From Capitulum mitella (lineage: Eukaryota; Arthropoda; Thecostraca; Pollicipedomorpha; Pollicipedidae), in the NCBI GenBank assembly GCA_030062745.1, contig CP099839.1:20841324-20905323 (forward strand): a stretch of DNA of 64,000 bases, given 5' to 3'. Shown here piece by piece: positions 33,961-45,457 of the stretch. The first letter of the stretch is position 1; each line of letters begins with the position of its first letter. The notes under the pieces were generated by a model. That model was not told where the DNA came from. It saw only the letters and a program-made list of their open reading frames with translations, and did not search any database. Made by a program: the position numbers and the translations under genes.

Positions 33961-34690
33961 AATGCATTTCGAATCAGCCTCTGTCAAAGGGCCAGTCGTA
34001 GCCAAAGGAAGGGTTTCCTAGCAATGACTGCTTGCCGCTGCCGGTGTCCCAAGCTCTACGCACGCACCACGCAGCAGCCTGCTGGGAGCTCCGCTCGGGT
34101 GTGGCGGTATAGTCGCTGTGGACAGTTGGTGATAAGGCAACTCCGTCCAAACCGTCATGGCCACTAGTGTCCTGAATACCTCGCCAATTACCCCAGGCTT
34201 TGGCGACTAATTGGTAGTGCCAGCTCAGTGTTCGCCACTAGCAGACCGCAACTGATGCTTTTGTTCATTTGCGCGGGTCGAGCCCCCGACGTTGATCTAG
34301 CGCATCCTCGATCAAGTGGACCCATGTTCTCGAGTCCGCCCAAGCGCGCCAGACGTGGTCCCTGTACCTGCGAACGCTGTCGTCGGAATGTTAACGAACT
34401 AGAGGCCACCGTGGCGTGGGACCGCTGCACTCCGTGCGCTTGTCGTCCGTAGATTTGGCTGAGTGAGTTCAAGTCTGTGCGCGTGGTTGCCTCGTGTCGC
34501 CAGCTTTCTTCAGACCCCCGTCTGGGACTCGCTGTAACTGACCCGTCTTGTTTCACCCGCAGATTGCCCCGTGACCCGTGACATGATGGCCTCCATAGAT
34601 TTAAAATCACCCCTGCCCACTGATGGCCCCTCTGTTACCCTCACCATTCGCCTGCTGATGCAGGGCAAGGTAGGTCGCCCCGGCATGACG
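33961..34690. other. Unassigned sequence with a cysteine-rich frame
   Basis: The plus-strand frame from an ATG at 34255 to 34452 ends CTCERCRRNVNELEATVAWD then RCTPCACRP. The W-x-x-C-x-x-C-x-C spacing resembles the start of a von Willebrand factor C domain. A TCCGTAGAT donor-like site overlaps its stop, and an acceptor-like TTGTTTCACCCGCAG lies at 34548-34562, but joining them does not extend a VWC domain. Coding status is unproven. Confidence 0.2.
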
Positions 34691-35400
34691 CGCCACAGTG
34701 AATGAATCTCCCGTAGCCATTTTTGCTTTACACTCGTCTAGGATTGGAACTGTTTCTTTCTCGGTCCTTTCCGCAGTTTCCACTAAATTGTTCTGCCTTT
34801 CATTATACATGTCTTCAATCTCCCTTTCGTTATTTGTTGAATGCATGCGCTGTTTTTATTCTGTCGTCTGTCTGCTCGCACTGTAAGCAAAGCTGGCGCC
34901 TGTGCTCACGCAGTAGCTGTTGTCATTCCTCGCCATGCTGCAGTTGAAACGATGGCCTCGCATTGCGCCTACCTCTTCTCCCGAGTCTGTTGCTCTTCCT
35001 TTTCCCTGCTGCGGATCAGCTCTGTACGTGGGTTGCGCCTCGCGGTCTCCGGCCGGCCGACGGCGGGACGCTCGGGCCCGCGCGCCTCGCGGCCGCATTG
35101 TTTGTTTTTCTGTCGGCATAGTGTGTACGTCATCGGCCCCGTCCGTCCGCCGAACGATTGTCACCCGCAGCGAGAGACCGATTTAGCCTCGGGCGGCAGC
35201 GGCGGTCGGCCCTCGGCCGTCGCGCCGCTGCCGCCGCCCGCAGGACGCCGCTGGCCGGCGACGCTCATACAACTGTTGACGGATCCAGTCAGGCGCCTGA
35301 GCACTGCGGCCATTTGCGAAACACCATTTGGATCGCTAATGATGCCCGACGAATGGTCGATTCGAAAGCGTTTTTATATGGTGTTTCGCATTGACTGAGG
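34691..35400. other. CpG-rich block with a terminal dyad
   Basis: From about 35030 the sequence is CpG-dense. It ends in a 12-bp inverted repeat (GCGAAACACCAT at 35316-35327 and ATGGTGTTTCGC at 35378-35389) with a 50-base loop that itself contains CGAAT...ATTCG. A plus-strand frame covers 34841-35398 but shows no domain. Confidence 0.4.
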
Positions 35401-37639
35401 AAAAGTGAAATAAACTTTCAACAGCAGACCTTTTGTCCAACAGCTTCAACATCTCCGTAAAGTTCGTTTCCGATGTAATAACTTTTTTCCAGCTCTTTGT
35501 CTTTTTCTCACTCCTTCTACCTTTCTGTCCGAATCTATCCTCCCATGCAGCAGGCTTTCACTGTATATTGCATAACCTTTCAAGGCTTTCATAAACGTCA
35601 GTGCTTATGGTTTGCAAGTTACCCGTATTCTGTTTATGGGCGTTAAAGTTCGTAGTTTCATTTTTGCTCACTTGTTGACTGATTTCGTTTTTTTCGAGTC
35701 TGCTTGAGGAAAGGGCCTGCTCTGTCTTGGTGTGCCTGCAGTGTGTAATACAGACTCATACAAGACTGTTCTGTGTTCGTATCACCAGCACTCACTTCAG
35801 TCTCTTTTTCAACCTGTCAAACAGTGCAGGTGACACGTATTCATGCACCAAAGTGGTTGTCGTCTTTGGCGGCTGAGGACTTCTGACAGAAAAGATTATT
35901 TTTTTGCCCAAAGATACCAGGTGGCAAAATACCAGTTGCTCTGGTATCTTGTCTGTCCATCCAATTAAAGAGCATCATCGTTTTCGTTACATCACGGCAA
36001 TTCTAGGACAGGAAACAGTCAAAATATCCAAAATAAGGGCAAGCCGTTGAAGTAGCAATGACCAAGGGGTTCCATGGAGCTTATCGCCGGGTTTTTTTGC
36101 GTGTCTATGTGCTGGGTTAAAATCCCGTCATTGCCAAGTCCCTCTTTTTCCTCTGTAAACGTGACCCATTTTCCAAAACACCCACAAAAACTTTTCTACA
36201 GCGCTATTAAGTTTAACCATGAAGGCATGGACAAAATGAATCTGCAAGAGGTCATCCTAGCTGGTCATTTTGGTTTAGAGGCAAACCAACCAGGGACCGT
36301 GATAAAATAACAAACATTCACAACGGACCAGCCGTCGCCAATGTTTTCAGTATTCCCTAAATTCCAAGACACGCAATCTTTGCTGTTCCTCTCACCTGGC
36401 AAAATATCAAGGTGGTGCACTTGGTCAACGGATGCTAGATCTAAGGTTAAGTTTTCAATTATTATGTTATGTTTTTAAAATGAAGCTGATAATAAACATC
36501 ATTAATCTATGATTGGTTAATTAAATTTTGAATTATGAGTTCTTGCATCCAGCGCGGCGCCAGAACGGCTGAAACGATCTGCAGTAGACTGTTTTTGTTG
36601 CATCCCTATATTCTCCTTCCTTTCAGGTGTCCTATACCTAAGCGCAGCACCCCAGTTTAAACAGTGCTCATTTGGGCACCTGTCGGGTATCCTCATCCCG
36701 AACATGGGTATTCCCATGTCCGATCATAATTACATTTTCACGTTTTTGGGAATTTTATTGTATACTGTTTTATTTTTCGTGTACACCATAGCCTAGGTTT
36801 ACTGAGAATGCCCAGATACGCGCGCATTATAATACGACCAGTAAGACTCATGCTCACGCCAGGAAGTTCACGACGAATGAGGCCTACTTCGTTATTGCTT
36901 GGATCATTATTTCCCTTTCATGCATTTCACATTGCAAAAGATTATTTAGCCATTTATTGAATATTCTGCATCCAAAGAACTGCGAATTTAAACGTAACGT
37001 GCGCCTATGATATTGTTGACTGTCATTACTGAGCGATTCCAAAGCATGCGGTAAAAAGGCCAAGAGCAAAAACGTTACTCTCGGAAAAATGGTATCAAAA
37101 AGCTTGCAGATCAAAACATTGCGAATGCAGATGAATAAAACGTAAAGAATTCATCTGTCTTCAGGCGAAACATTTTATGATTTGGTGTCCAGTGGTAACA
37201 AAGTTATTAGCCTCCACATGACATTATGACGGGGGCCGGCTGGGCCAGTGAATTTGATTTTCTGCTGGTTGAAACAAGGCTCACTCGGCGTTCGACCTCG
37301 CTCGCAGCTATAATACAATAGTTTTATGACAAAATCGGTCCGACGGATAACTGTACTAGGTGAGTTTCCAACCGGTGTGATTTCTGAAGCTCCTTGAAAG
37401 ATCACCACTTATAAGTCCGCGATCAGTCACTGCACGCCGCGGCACAAGTCCAGCGCGAGGGATTTTGGGCCTTGGTTATCTGCGTGTTTTGAAATATGAG
37501 TAATGAAGGTCGCAACGTATTTTTCAGTCCTATTACAAAGAAATACCCGACCTTCTCTGTGCCACACGAATATCAAGTTTATTTTGACGAGTAAAGCGTG
37601 GTAATGAGGAAATACATGCATTCATTCAGCATGCAGAGT
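35401..37639. other. Unassigned AT-rich sequence
   Basis: No gene, RNA or repeat family is recognised over 2.2 kb. A perfect 10-bp inverted repeat (AAGATACCAG / CTGGTATCTT, 20-base loop) lies at 35911-35950. Short frames such as 36074-36310 plus and 36884-37114 minus have no domain. Confidence 0.35.
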
Positions 37640-38070
37640 AAATACATTTATCGTGGAATTAAAGCCCCAACCTCATTTCCGTATAGCACGTTTAGAAAAT
37701 GCTGTATTTTCAATATCTGACTTCGATTGAGCTCAGCTGACCTGACCTACATTACTTTGTTTCTAAGTGAGCACATTCATATTGCAGACTAATCCGGCCT
37801 CACTGTTGTTGAAATCGCATGAATATACAAGGCAGAAACTCCAGAATCCCGTTTCTTTGAAATGCAAATTGACCACATATGTCAACTCTCCACGATGTTT
37901 TGAAGCTGGCTGGCCAGCAGAACTCATCCCACTCACAACATAATGCGCGCCCTACGGTTTGACACAGGTGCGACCGTCCACCACCGACCATGGATCGGCA
38001 GCGCAAACGACCTCCCGGCTTCCCCGGGCTGTGGTGGAAAAAGTTACCAGTCGATTTTAAAATTCTGAAT
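37640..38070 (+). repeat. Family D copy, 3' half
   Basis: Carries the D 3' module: TCAATATCTGACTTCGATTG, GACCTGACCTACATTACTTTG, GCTGGCTGGCCAGCAGAACTC, then the CpG-rich GTGCGACCGTCC...CATGGATCGGCAGCGC, CGACCTCCCGGCTTCCCCGG and a GATTTTAAAATTCTG end. Aligns with 4740-5170 and 52160-52580. Confidence 0.65.
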
Positions 38071-38640
38071 ACTGCACAGTATTTACTCTCTTCAGTACCA
38101 CGGAGATCATGTTCTTCTATATTTTAAAATGTACCTGTTCATTTCATGCCATGTGGCTTATTTGCTCTACACTTGACAACAGTGGCGGGCCAAAGCGGTA
38201 GGGGTCTTTTGGTTTGAAAAATAGTGGATAGATTTTACCACATCGAAAGAGAATAGAGATGGAGGGGCACTTCGACTCCACGTTTATTTTTCTTAAACAT
38301 GTTTGTAGCGATTTGACTTATGTGTCCGAAAGTCACCGTTCCTCCCCCCCCCCCCAGAAAAAAACAGTTATTCTCCGGCTGTTGTATTTTTCAAATCTTG
38401 ACCGCAACTTATTGGGATATTAACATTTAAATCTGGTGGCCACTCACGCCGCACTCACGCCGCACGTCGGCAGGCCCATAACCACCAATAAGAACCGTGC
38501 CGCCACATGACCTTGGATGACTTTCGGGTGTCTTTTACGTGACATTGTGTCATATGCCTATGAGCGGAATATTTGAACCGAATTCGAGTTTGTGTGAACT
38601 CAAGGCCACCAAACCAACGAAATAGTGATGGTCGTCAAAG
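38071..38640. repeat. E-related segment with internal direct repeat
   Basis: 38285-38440 is a direct repeat of 38695-38830: TTTATTTTTC...AGCGATTTGACTTA, a C-run or CTTTTCC stretch, TTCTxxxGCTGTTxTATTTTT, then CTTATTGGGATATTAACATT / GTTGTTCAGATATCAACGTT. The AGTCGCGG-type GC segment at 38440-38480 also recurs at 40680-40730. Confidence 0.45.
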
Positions 38641-39984
38641 CTTTTTTAACACGCCCGTCACGGGGGTCAGTGTCATCCCCCCCAGTTAGTGTTCTCCATT
38701 ATTTATTTTTTAGCGATTTAACTTAGATTTCTGAAATTTACAGTGCTTTTCCAAAGTGATCAACAATTCTGAAGCTGTTTTATTTTTAAAAATCGCGCTG
38801 TAAGTTGTTCAGATATCAACGTTTGTCGAACCGGGGGTCCATGAGTACCCTCGCCGGTTTTCTGAGGCCAGCCGAAAAACGAAAAGACGTAGAGATACGA
38901 AACTTGAAGTACCTTTCTTATGCACCATTTTACTCGTTGGGTCACTTTTAAAGTCAGGGTCACCGCAGGTCAAAAATGAAACCATGCCCCCAAAAATAAA
39001 AGTGACGAGCATTTTGTGGCGTGTCGATTGCCACGAAATGTGGCATAGTGAATGAACATGGAAATAAAACAATTTTGCTATCTCAAATTTTTCAGAAATT
39101 TGGCGGTCATAGGCCTTAGGTCAGGTGAACTTTTGGCCTTTTTACGTTTACTGTTGAGATCGTGGGATCAATTCTGCAGTTTTGAAGCTTTGATATAAAC
39201 CCTGGTGTTTCTCACGCCATTTGCACACCTAATTGTACCCCTTGTCCATTGACCATAGGGTCAGGTGACATTTCATACCGAATTTTTCAAGCCCGAAACG
39301 GAGTTCTTTGGTTCACAGTCTTGGAGAGAACTTATTTTTCAAGGACAACCCAATCCATTTGGGTTGACCTGATCTGACATTTTGCAACATGGTGTTTGTT
39401 TGTTTGTTTGTTTTCAATACGATCACACCTTGTACTGCTACAAGTGATAAGAACGATATACATGCCTTCCTTTTGTTAGTTTGTACTGTTCCAGTCCTCT
39501 TCCTTCTGGTTGCCAAAATAAGGACCCTTTACGGCGCAAAAATAGCTTTCCACCAAATATTAGGCTTTTCCATTGCGACCATCCCCGCCGCCGGATACCT
39601 GAGTGACTTACATGAAAAAATGCTTTGAGGCACAGATTTCATGATACAGAAGGGCCATGATCATGATCTGATGTTATACAATTTACGCTGTGTCGTGAAT
39701 GATCCATGATGATATGGCACATGGTACGATGGACATTAGAAATGCCCGACGTATAGGCGTCAGTATCTTGACTTGGGCTGACTTATTTGACTTTAATCGA
39801 CAGTAGCAGACTTCATATTCCTTCCGGAGACATTTGTGGGGTCTTTCAGCCAAGATAAATACTCACACATTCAGAAAAAAACGAGACTCTCTTACAGAGA
39901 ACGATTTGGGGGTTCGTTTTCCGCTTGCCATGAATTGGTCTAATTTGGCATTGAGTGCCCTTTTCTGCCACACATGGTTAAATC
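38641..39984 (+). repeat. Family E copy 2, left part
   Basis: Contains a TTAACACGCCCGTCACGGGGG head at 38649, the segment shared with the window start (38820-38950), AGTCAGGGTCACC at 38953, CCGACGTATAGGCGTCA at 39746-39762 (identical to copy 1), and GTGCCCTTTTCTGCCACACA just before the insertion at 39985. Frames in it are not conserved in copy 1. Confidence 0.6.
39977..39984. repeat. Target site duplication, left
   Basis: GTTAAATC, identical to 40379-40386, flanks the hAT-type element. Confidence 0.88.
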
Positions 39985-40378
39985 CAGGGGTGTCGATTTG
40001 TATCCATTTGAGGGGCCCTGGCCCACCGAATGTTCATTTGGGACCCCCCAAAATTTTCTGCCAGTTTTAAAGGGAAATGAGCAATAATAACGAAGAGAAC
40101 GGCTGCAATAAATAAAAGACAGGGCAAATTTGAAGAATAAAGTCTAAGCGACGTATCTATCTATCTTTCTATTTATTTTCTATCCGTATATATGCCTGTA
40201 TACATGGGTATAAATGCAATTTTTTTATTTGATAAATAGTAACAAAAAATTATAAGCTTCTCTTGGTCAAAATATACTGAGTTAAATCCGTTGAGAAGCC
40301 AACATTTGGGGGATGTTAAGTTGTCGGGCCCTCGGCTCGCCCCCCCCCCCCAATCATTTACAGAAATCGACATCCCTA
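39985..40378. mobile_element. 394-bp hAT-type miniature inverted-repeat element
   Basis: The ends are inverted: CAGGGGTGTCGATTTGT at the left, and the right end reads TAGGGATGTCGATTTCTGT in reverse complement. The element is bounded by a perfect 8-bp direct repeat, GTTAAATC, at 39977-39984 and 40379-40386. An 8-bp duplication and a YAGGG-type terminus identify the hAT superfamily. The other E copy (16554-16585) is uninterrupted at the same point (CACATGAGCAAATCTGG). The interior is AT-rich with a C-run near the right end and no transposase. Confidence 0.88.
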
Positions 40379-40386
40379 GTTAAATC
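40379..40386. repeat. Target site duplication, right
   Basis: GTTAAATC, the second copy of the 8-bp target duplication. Confidence 0.88.
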
Positions 40387-40760
40387 AGGAATTATCTGTA
40401 CTGTGAAACCTCTTTTGAACCACGTCAAAACCTTGGTCGTCAAAGTTTTCTGCCGCCTAATGCAATTCAACCTAAGATGGCCTCCGGTGACCTAAATATT
40501 AACCCTATCTGGAAAAATCTATGTTCTTTCTTCCTGTTTCGCCAAGAGTTTTCCATCGGTGTCCTTACTTTTTCTGTAGACTCATAGTTCTCGAGATCTT
40601 ATGGGGCTCTCGTGATCCTTCCCCCAGGCCCGTCGAAGGTGGGCCCTGAGACCGGCTCGGCGAGGGATGAGGCTTAAATCCGGTGGTCATCGCCTCGCCG
40701 CGCGTCCAAGGGCGCATAACCAATGGCGAGAACTGTGACCTGACTTGGCGTCAGATGACT
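40387..40760 (+). repeat. Family E copy 2, right part
   Basis: Resumes the E order after the insertion: a GTCAAAACCTTGGTCGTCAAAG segment (compare 16610-16640), CCTAAGATGGCC, TCATAGTTCTCGAGATCTTA (compare 16783), and a GC-rich GGTGGTCATCGCC...CCAAGGGCGCATAACCA segment matching 38436-38490. Confidence 0.6.
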
Positions 40761-41245
40761 TTTGGGTGTGTTTCACTTGACATCGTACCGAACACCTGTG
40801 AAGAAAACATCCGAACTGTATTCAAATTTCCAGGACTTTCAAAGCCGCTAAACCGGCAAAAGTGCCGGTCTCCCAAGCTGTAACATTAAGCATAACATGC
40901 CTCCATATCACCTGACCTGAACGACGATGTAGCGCGCAGAGCAGACCAAATATGGTTGGATGTAGAAAGAGCAAAAAAGAAGCTATCCATTATCCATGTC
41001 TTCCCCGCTTGACGGCGTGTGCGTGCAAGATCGCCATGACGGGCCTGGATAATAGCATTGTTTGGGAATCATTCCTCGTCGTTATTCATTATTCCGCCAA
41101 AAGGCGTTTTTTTTCACAGCAGTGTTGGATCCAGGAGAACCAGAATGGTTACTCAGTGTCAGTGTCATGTCATGAAAGTAGATTCAGTAGGTCATCGCAA
41201 CAATGCTTTGTAACTTCCATGTGTAGCATATGATTTGGACATGCA
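40761..41245. other. Unassigned sequence
   Basis: No gene or family recognised. Confidence 0.3.
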
Positions 41246-41387
41246 ATGTAAGATACATGCTGTGGTGGAAAAATCGTAAGATGTATGTCGCCATGGGAGA
41301 ATCGTAAGATGTATGTTGTCATGGGAGAATCGTAAGATGTATGTTGTCATGGGAGAATCGTAAGATGTATGTTGTCATGGGAGAATC
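41246..41387 (+). repeat. 28-bp tandem repeat
   Basis: The unit GAATCGTAAGATGTATGTTG plus TCATGGGA repeats about five times. The last three copies are identical and the first two are variant (GCCATGGGA; ACATGCTGTGGTGGAAA). Confidence 0.92.
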
Positions 41388-42258
41388 CAGGAGAGCTTTA
41401 GGTTATGCTCATGAACTGTGCGAGGGTCGCGTTACTGTTCATGTTGCGCAAGATAACCATGGTAAATATGTAGGTAAAAATAATTAACCTTCGCTTTTAA
41501 ATACTCAACACCTCTACAGGTAATTGTCATTTTGACCAAAATGCATCACCATAGGTTTCCAGCTTAGATTAAACTCCATCAGACTGTAAAAGCACAAAGG
41601 CAGAAAGGCAGTTGGAACACAGCATTGTCTCCATGAGAGTCTCCTGGCTACGCCATTATTGGCATTCTTATAAAACTGCCGTTTTGTTTCGGATTCATTA
41701 ATCTTTATTGCAAAGAATTCTTCCAAACGCGGCGTGGGTTTGAGTACAAGTTAAGGCTTGTCTTCTATAAACTCTGACATCCGTCGGCTGCAACAGCAGC
41801 GCCGCCAGCGATACGCGACACCGTCCGCTCACGCCGCACGATCGGGAACCCGGATTCTGACGGAGCGTTTGCCTTGCACCGCGCTCAACCCTGTCCCTTG
41901 GAGACTCTTGGCTCCTCTGGACCTGTATCTATGACAGGAGCGGACCTCGCTCCTGTAAGGTCCCGAAATTTCACCGCCCGATTTGCTCACATGGGGTGAA
42001 AACGAATCCTTGGAGTCCGAGCTACATGTTGACGTCTTCAGAATTGCTGAATCTTAACGGTCGAGGGCACGATCATCAAAATGCCGGATACGTAAGTGCT
42101 GAAATGTTCGCCACTTATCTTGAGATTGAATGGATATATTTCTGGTGTTTTTTTGCTGGGAAAGGACACTTATGGTATTAATATCCATTGTATAAGGTCA
42201 AACATAAAAAAAACACGGCACAGACGAATTTAGTTCCTTGTTCACCGGGGAAATTGAC

Positions 42259-42262
<4 letters not shown>
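41388..42262. other. Unassigned sequence
   Basis: Includes the phrase CCTGGCTACGCC at 41643-41654, also at 22013. A GC-richer stretch at 41780-41900 has no recognisable gene. Confidence 0.3.

Positions 42263-42310
<48 letters not shown>
42263..42310. repeat. (TA)n microsatellite
   Basis: 24 uninterrupted TA units. Confidence 0.97.
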
Positions 42311-42313
<3 letters not shown>

Positions 42314-42991
42314 GGAATGAATGGAGGGTATGATGAATCCTTAAAAGCTCAAATATATCAGTAGAGAAATGGGTCCATTCGTGACAGTATGGTAATGAAA
42401 CGAATGAATGAATGTGACTATGGTCATTCAAATATGATATTAGTAACATAAGCGGATTCAGTTTTTGTGAACTGAGAGTTATTCATCTTTACGTAGTATA
42501 AGTTATCGAACTATTCCAGGCGGCTAAAGGTAGGTTTTTGCCATTTATGCTCCATCAAGGATGCCCTGTAGTGGTACGTAAATTTTTCGACACATAACTT
42601 GAAAATCAGAGACGTATGCAGGGAGTGGTGCGGAGAGGAGGCAGTAAAATAAACGGTTTGTAAGATAAAGATGCGAAAGGAGAAACGAAGCTAAGGCACG
42701 GGAAAAAATCATTGAATATGCCTCCTTAACCTCGCACTCTCCTTCCACCCGCCAAAAAAACCCTTGTGTCTGCCCATAACACATTAGAATGATCTGTGGT
42801 GGATGTGGCTATCTGCCTGCCACTGCATAGCAATATTCAGTAAACGAGTGACAGATATATAAACTAAGAAACGGAAAATCTGCTAAATGTGCCTAAAAAG
42901 TCTTGTATTCGCTCATGGCTTGCTGAAATCAATGTAAACGCTAGCAGGGATGTTGCGAACCATTCACCGCCCAACATTACCACTTCACTTG
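42311..42991. other. Unassigned sequence
   Basis: No gene or repeat family recognised. Confidence 0.3.

Positions 42992-43036
<45 letters not shown>
42992..43036. repeat. (TA)n microsatellite
   Basis: TA units with a single TACA interruption. Confidence 0.95.
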
Positions 43037-45204
43037 ATGTCAAAACATGCCTTCTTTAAACCCTCTCTGGAGCCGCCTATGACTGTAGAGAAAGTACACA
43101 AAGTACAAATACGTTGGTATTCGACCAGTGTCCAAGGACGAGCGAAATCGTCGGAAATATATGGTCTGATTTTTTATAGTGATCGCCATTTCTTCAGTGT
43201 TATCCGAAAGGTTTAAATGACATACATACACTGCGTAAAAATGGAAGTTAGGGAAAGTAACCAAGTTCCAGAACTGTGGCTCAAGCAGTTTGTAACCAGT
43301 AAACGTAAAATCTCATCCTCAAACCGTCGGGAAGGACGGATTCTTCCCTGACGAATCGCAAAATGGATATTAAATTGAGCACTTCCCCATGAAGAACGAA
43401 TCATCATCATAAACACTAAAGTCTCCTGAGAACCTTTCACAGACAATGATCGACCTGTGGGCGACCATAAATACATCGTATCCATAACATCGCTTTTTAT
43501 GGCTTCTGACGCCTACATTGACACTGGGCTTCAAAGCATTCCGCGTTGTAAATTACGTCAGAAGAGTTCGTTTGAGGTGACCTGCGGAAATACCGAACAG
43601 TTGGTTATTAAGATTTCAGGGGACTGAACAAGTCTCCCACCAGGATCTTCTTATAAAAAGGTTCCGGAGCAAGTTTAGCTTACATGGCAACAGAGCCGTG
43701 GTTAACCCGACCGTGGTTCGGCCGCGGTCAAGCCGTGGTGCGTTGGGGTCGTGGCCTCGCTCGCGGTCCGCACAGTACGCTGCATGTGGCACACCTGCGC
43801 GCGACGCCATCGGCTGGTGGTAACTATAAGGCAGTTGGAACAAAACGCATGTGTTCGGTTCTGAACGGCTTTGAGGCGTGAAAATCACCAGCTTTGTCCC
43901 CGATAAGATGCCAAGCTCTTTTCTACAATACGCTAAGAAAAACGACTCTTTCATCGATTCCTGTTCATTTGTTTAGAGTACGTCAAATTTTGGAGAGCTA
44001 TCCCGTAAAGAATATGCTAATTTTGCGAGAAATGCAAAATCAGCGCGTGGTTCCATAATGTATGTCCCTTATGAATGGATAAGTTTACTGTTTTTTTTTT
44101 TTTTAAGGATTGATTCATAAGGATCTGGTTAAGTCTCATATTGCTTGAGTGTTCGGGTGTACTTGTTGATGCATTCTGCGAAATGCTCAACGATCCCGTT
44201 TCCAAATGTGCTACTCACATTCATGGCTAAGCCAAACAAATTACCCATCGCGGGTGCTATAAATATCGATTTGCTTCAGTTAAAGCTGTCCACCTTTCGT
44301 TTTTTTTCTTGGTGCTTATTCCAGCACGTTTTTTCGTGGATGGAACCAGATCGAAATTGGGATCGTCGAAATGGAAATGGAAAAAGCGTCACGTAAAGTT
44401 TAAAAGAGTTACAGTCCAGAAGACATGCTTAGCAATGGAAACGACAAGAAATACAGTAATTCGTACTAGCACCAATGTCTGTATTATATTCAGACCATGA
44501 GCGTGCTTGCTTTCAGCTAATAAATATGTCTTTAATCACGTTTTTTTTCAAGCAACGCTGAAGCTCAGGGTCAAGCCTTGCCCTTGTCACTCACGCGGCT
44601 TACAGAGTGGGGGGGAAGATGGATTTCCTCCACCTCGTCATTTTAAAACTAAGGCTGATACGTTGTTCGCGTAAACATCATATGATGGAATACTCTCTGT
44701 TTCATTATTAAAGGAATAAATGTTGTTTTTATGCAGACGCTGCCTTTGAACTGGTTGACCTCGTACTGCTGTCAAGATCGAATATGTTTTATGCAGCCCT
44801 TATGGATTTTACCAAACGGACTACCTAAGTGATATCACAAAATATTTTTAGGTGGCCCAGGTACCGATAGTAAGTCGCCAAATGGGGATGTGAGAAAAGT
44901 TCGTTTTCATGCACCATTTCAATCGGACAAGGCCCTTTAAGCACCCCCCTGTGTGACCGAGGTGGCACTGGAAGATATTGATCAGCTCTAAGATCCCTTC
45001 GTCTGCAGGGAGTGCCGTAAGCTGAGTGTAGAGGGGAGAGCCGGCAGGGTCGGACGCAGCTCCTCGCAGGAATTCCGCCTCAGGCGTATTCTTGGAGGAA
45101 TTTCACGCACGCGAGGAAGACCGGCTTCGCCGGCGGCATTCGGCCGCCCCCGAGCCAGGTGGAGCCGCGTGAAAAACACCTCAGCGTAACGACCTGGATT
45201 TCGT
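43037..45204. other. Unassigned sequence
   Basis: No gene recognised over 2.2 kb. A poly-T run lies at 44090-44104. Bases 45010-45180 are GC-rich and lead into the compound microsatellite, repeating the pattern of CpG-rich sequence next to tandem repeats. Confidence 0.35.

Positions 45205-45457
<253 letters not shown>

Noticed and set aside
34607-34846. Minus-strand frame of 79 residues with charged helix-like sequence
   Set aside because: No domain, no splice or start support, and no second copy.
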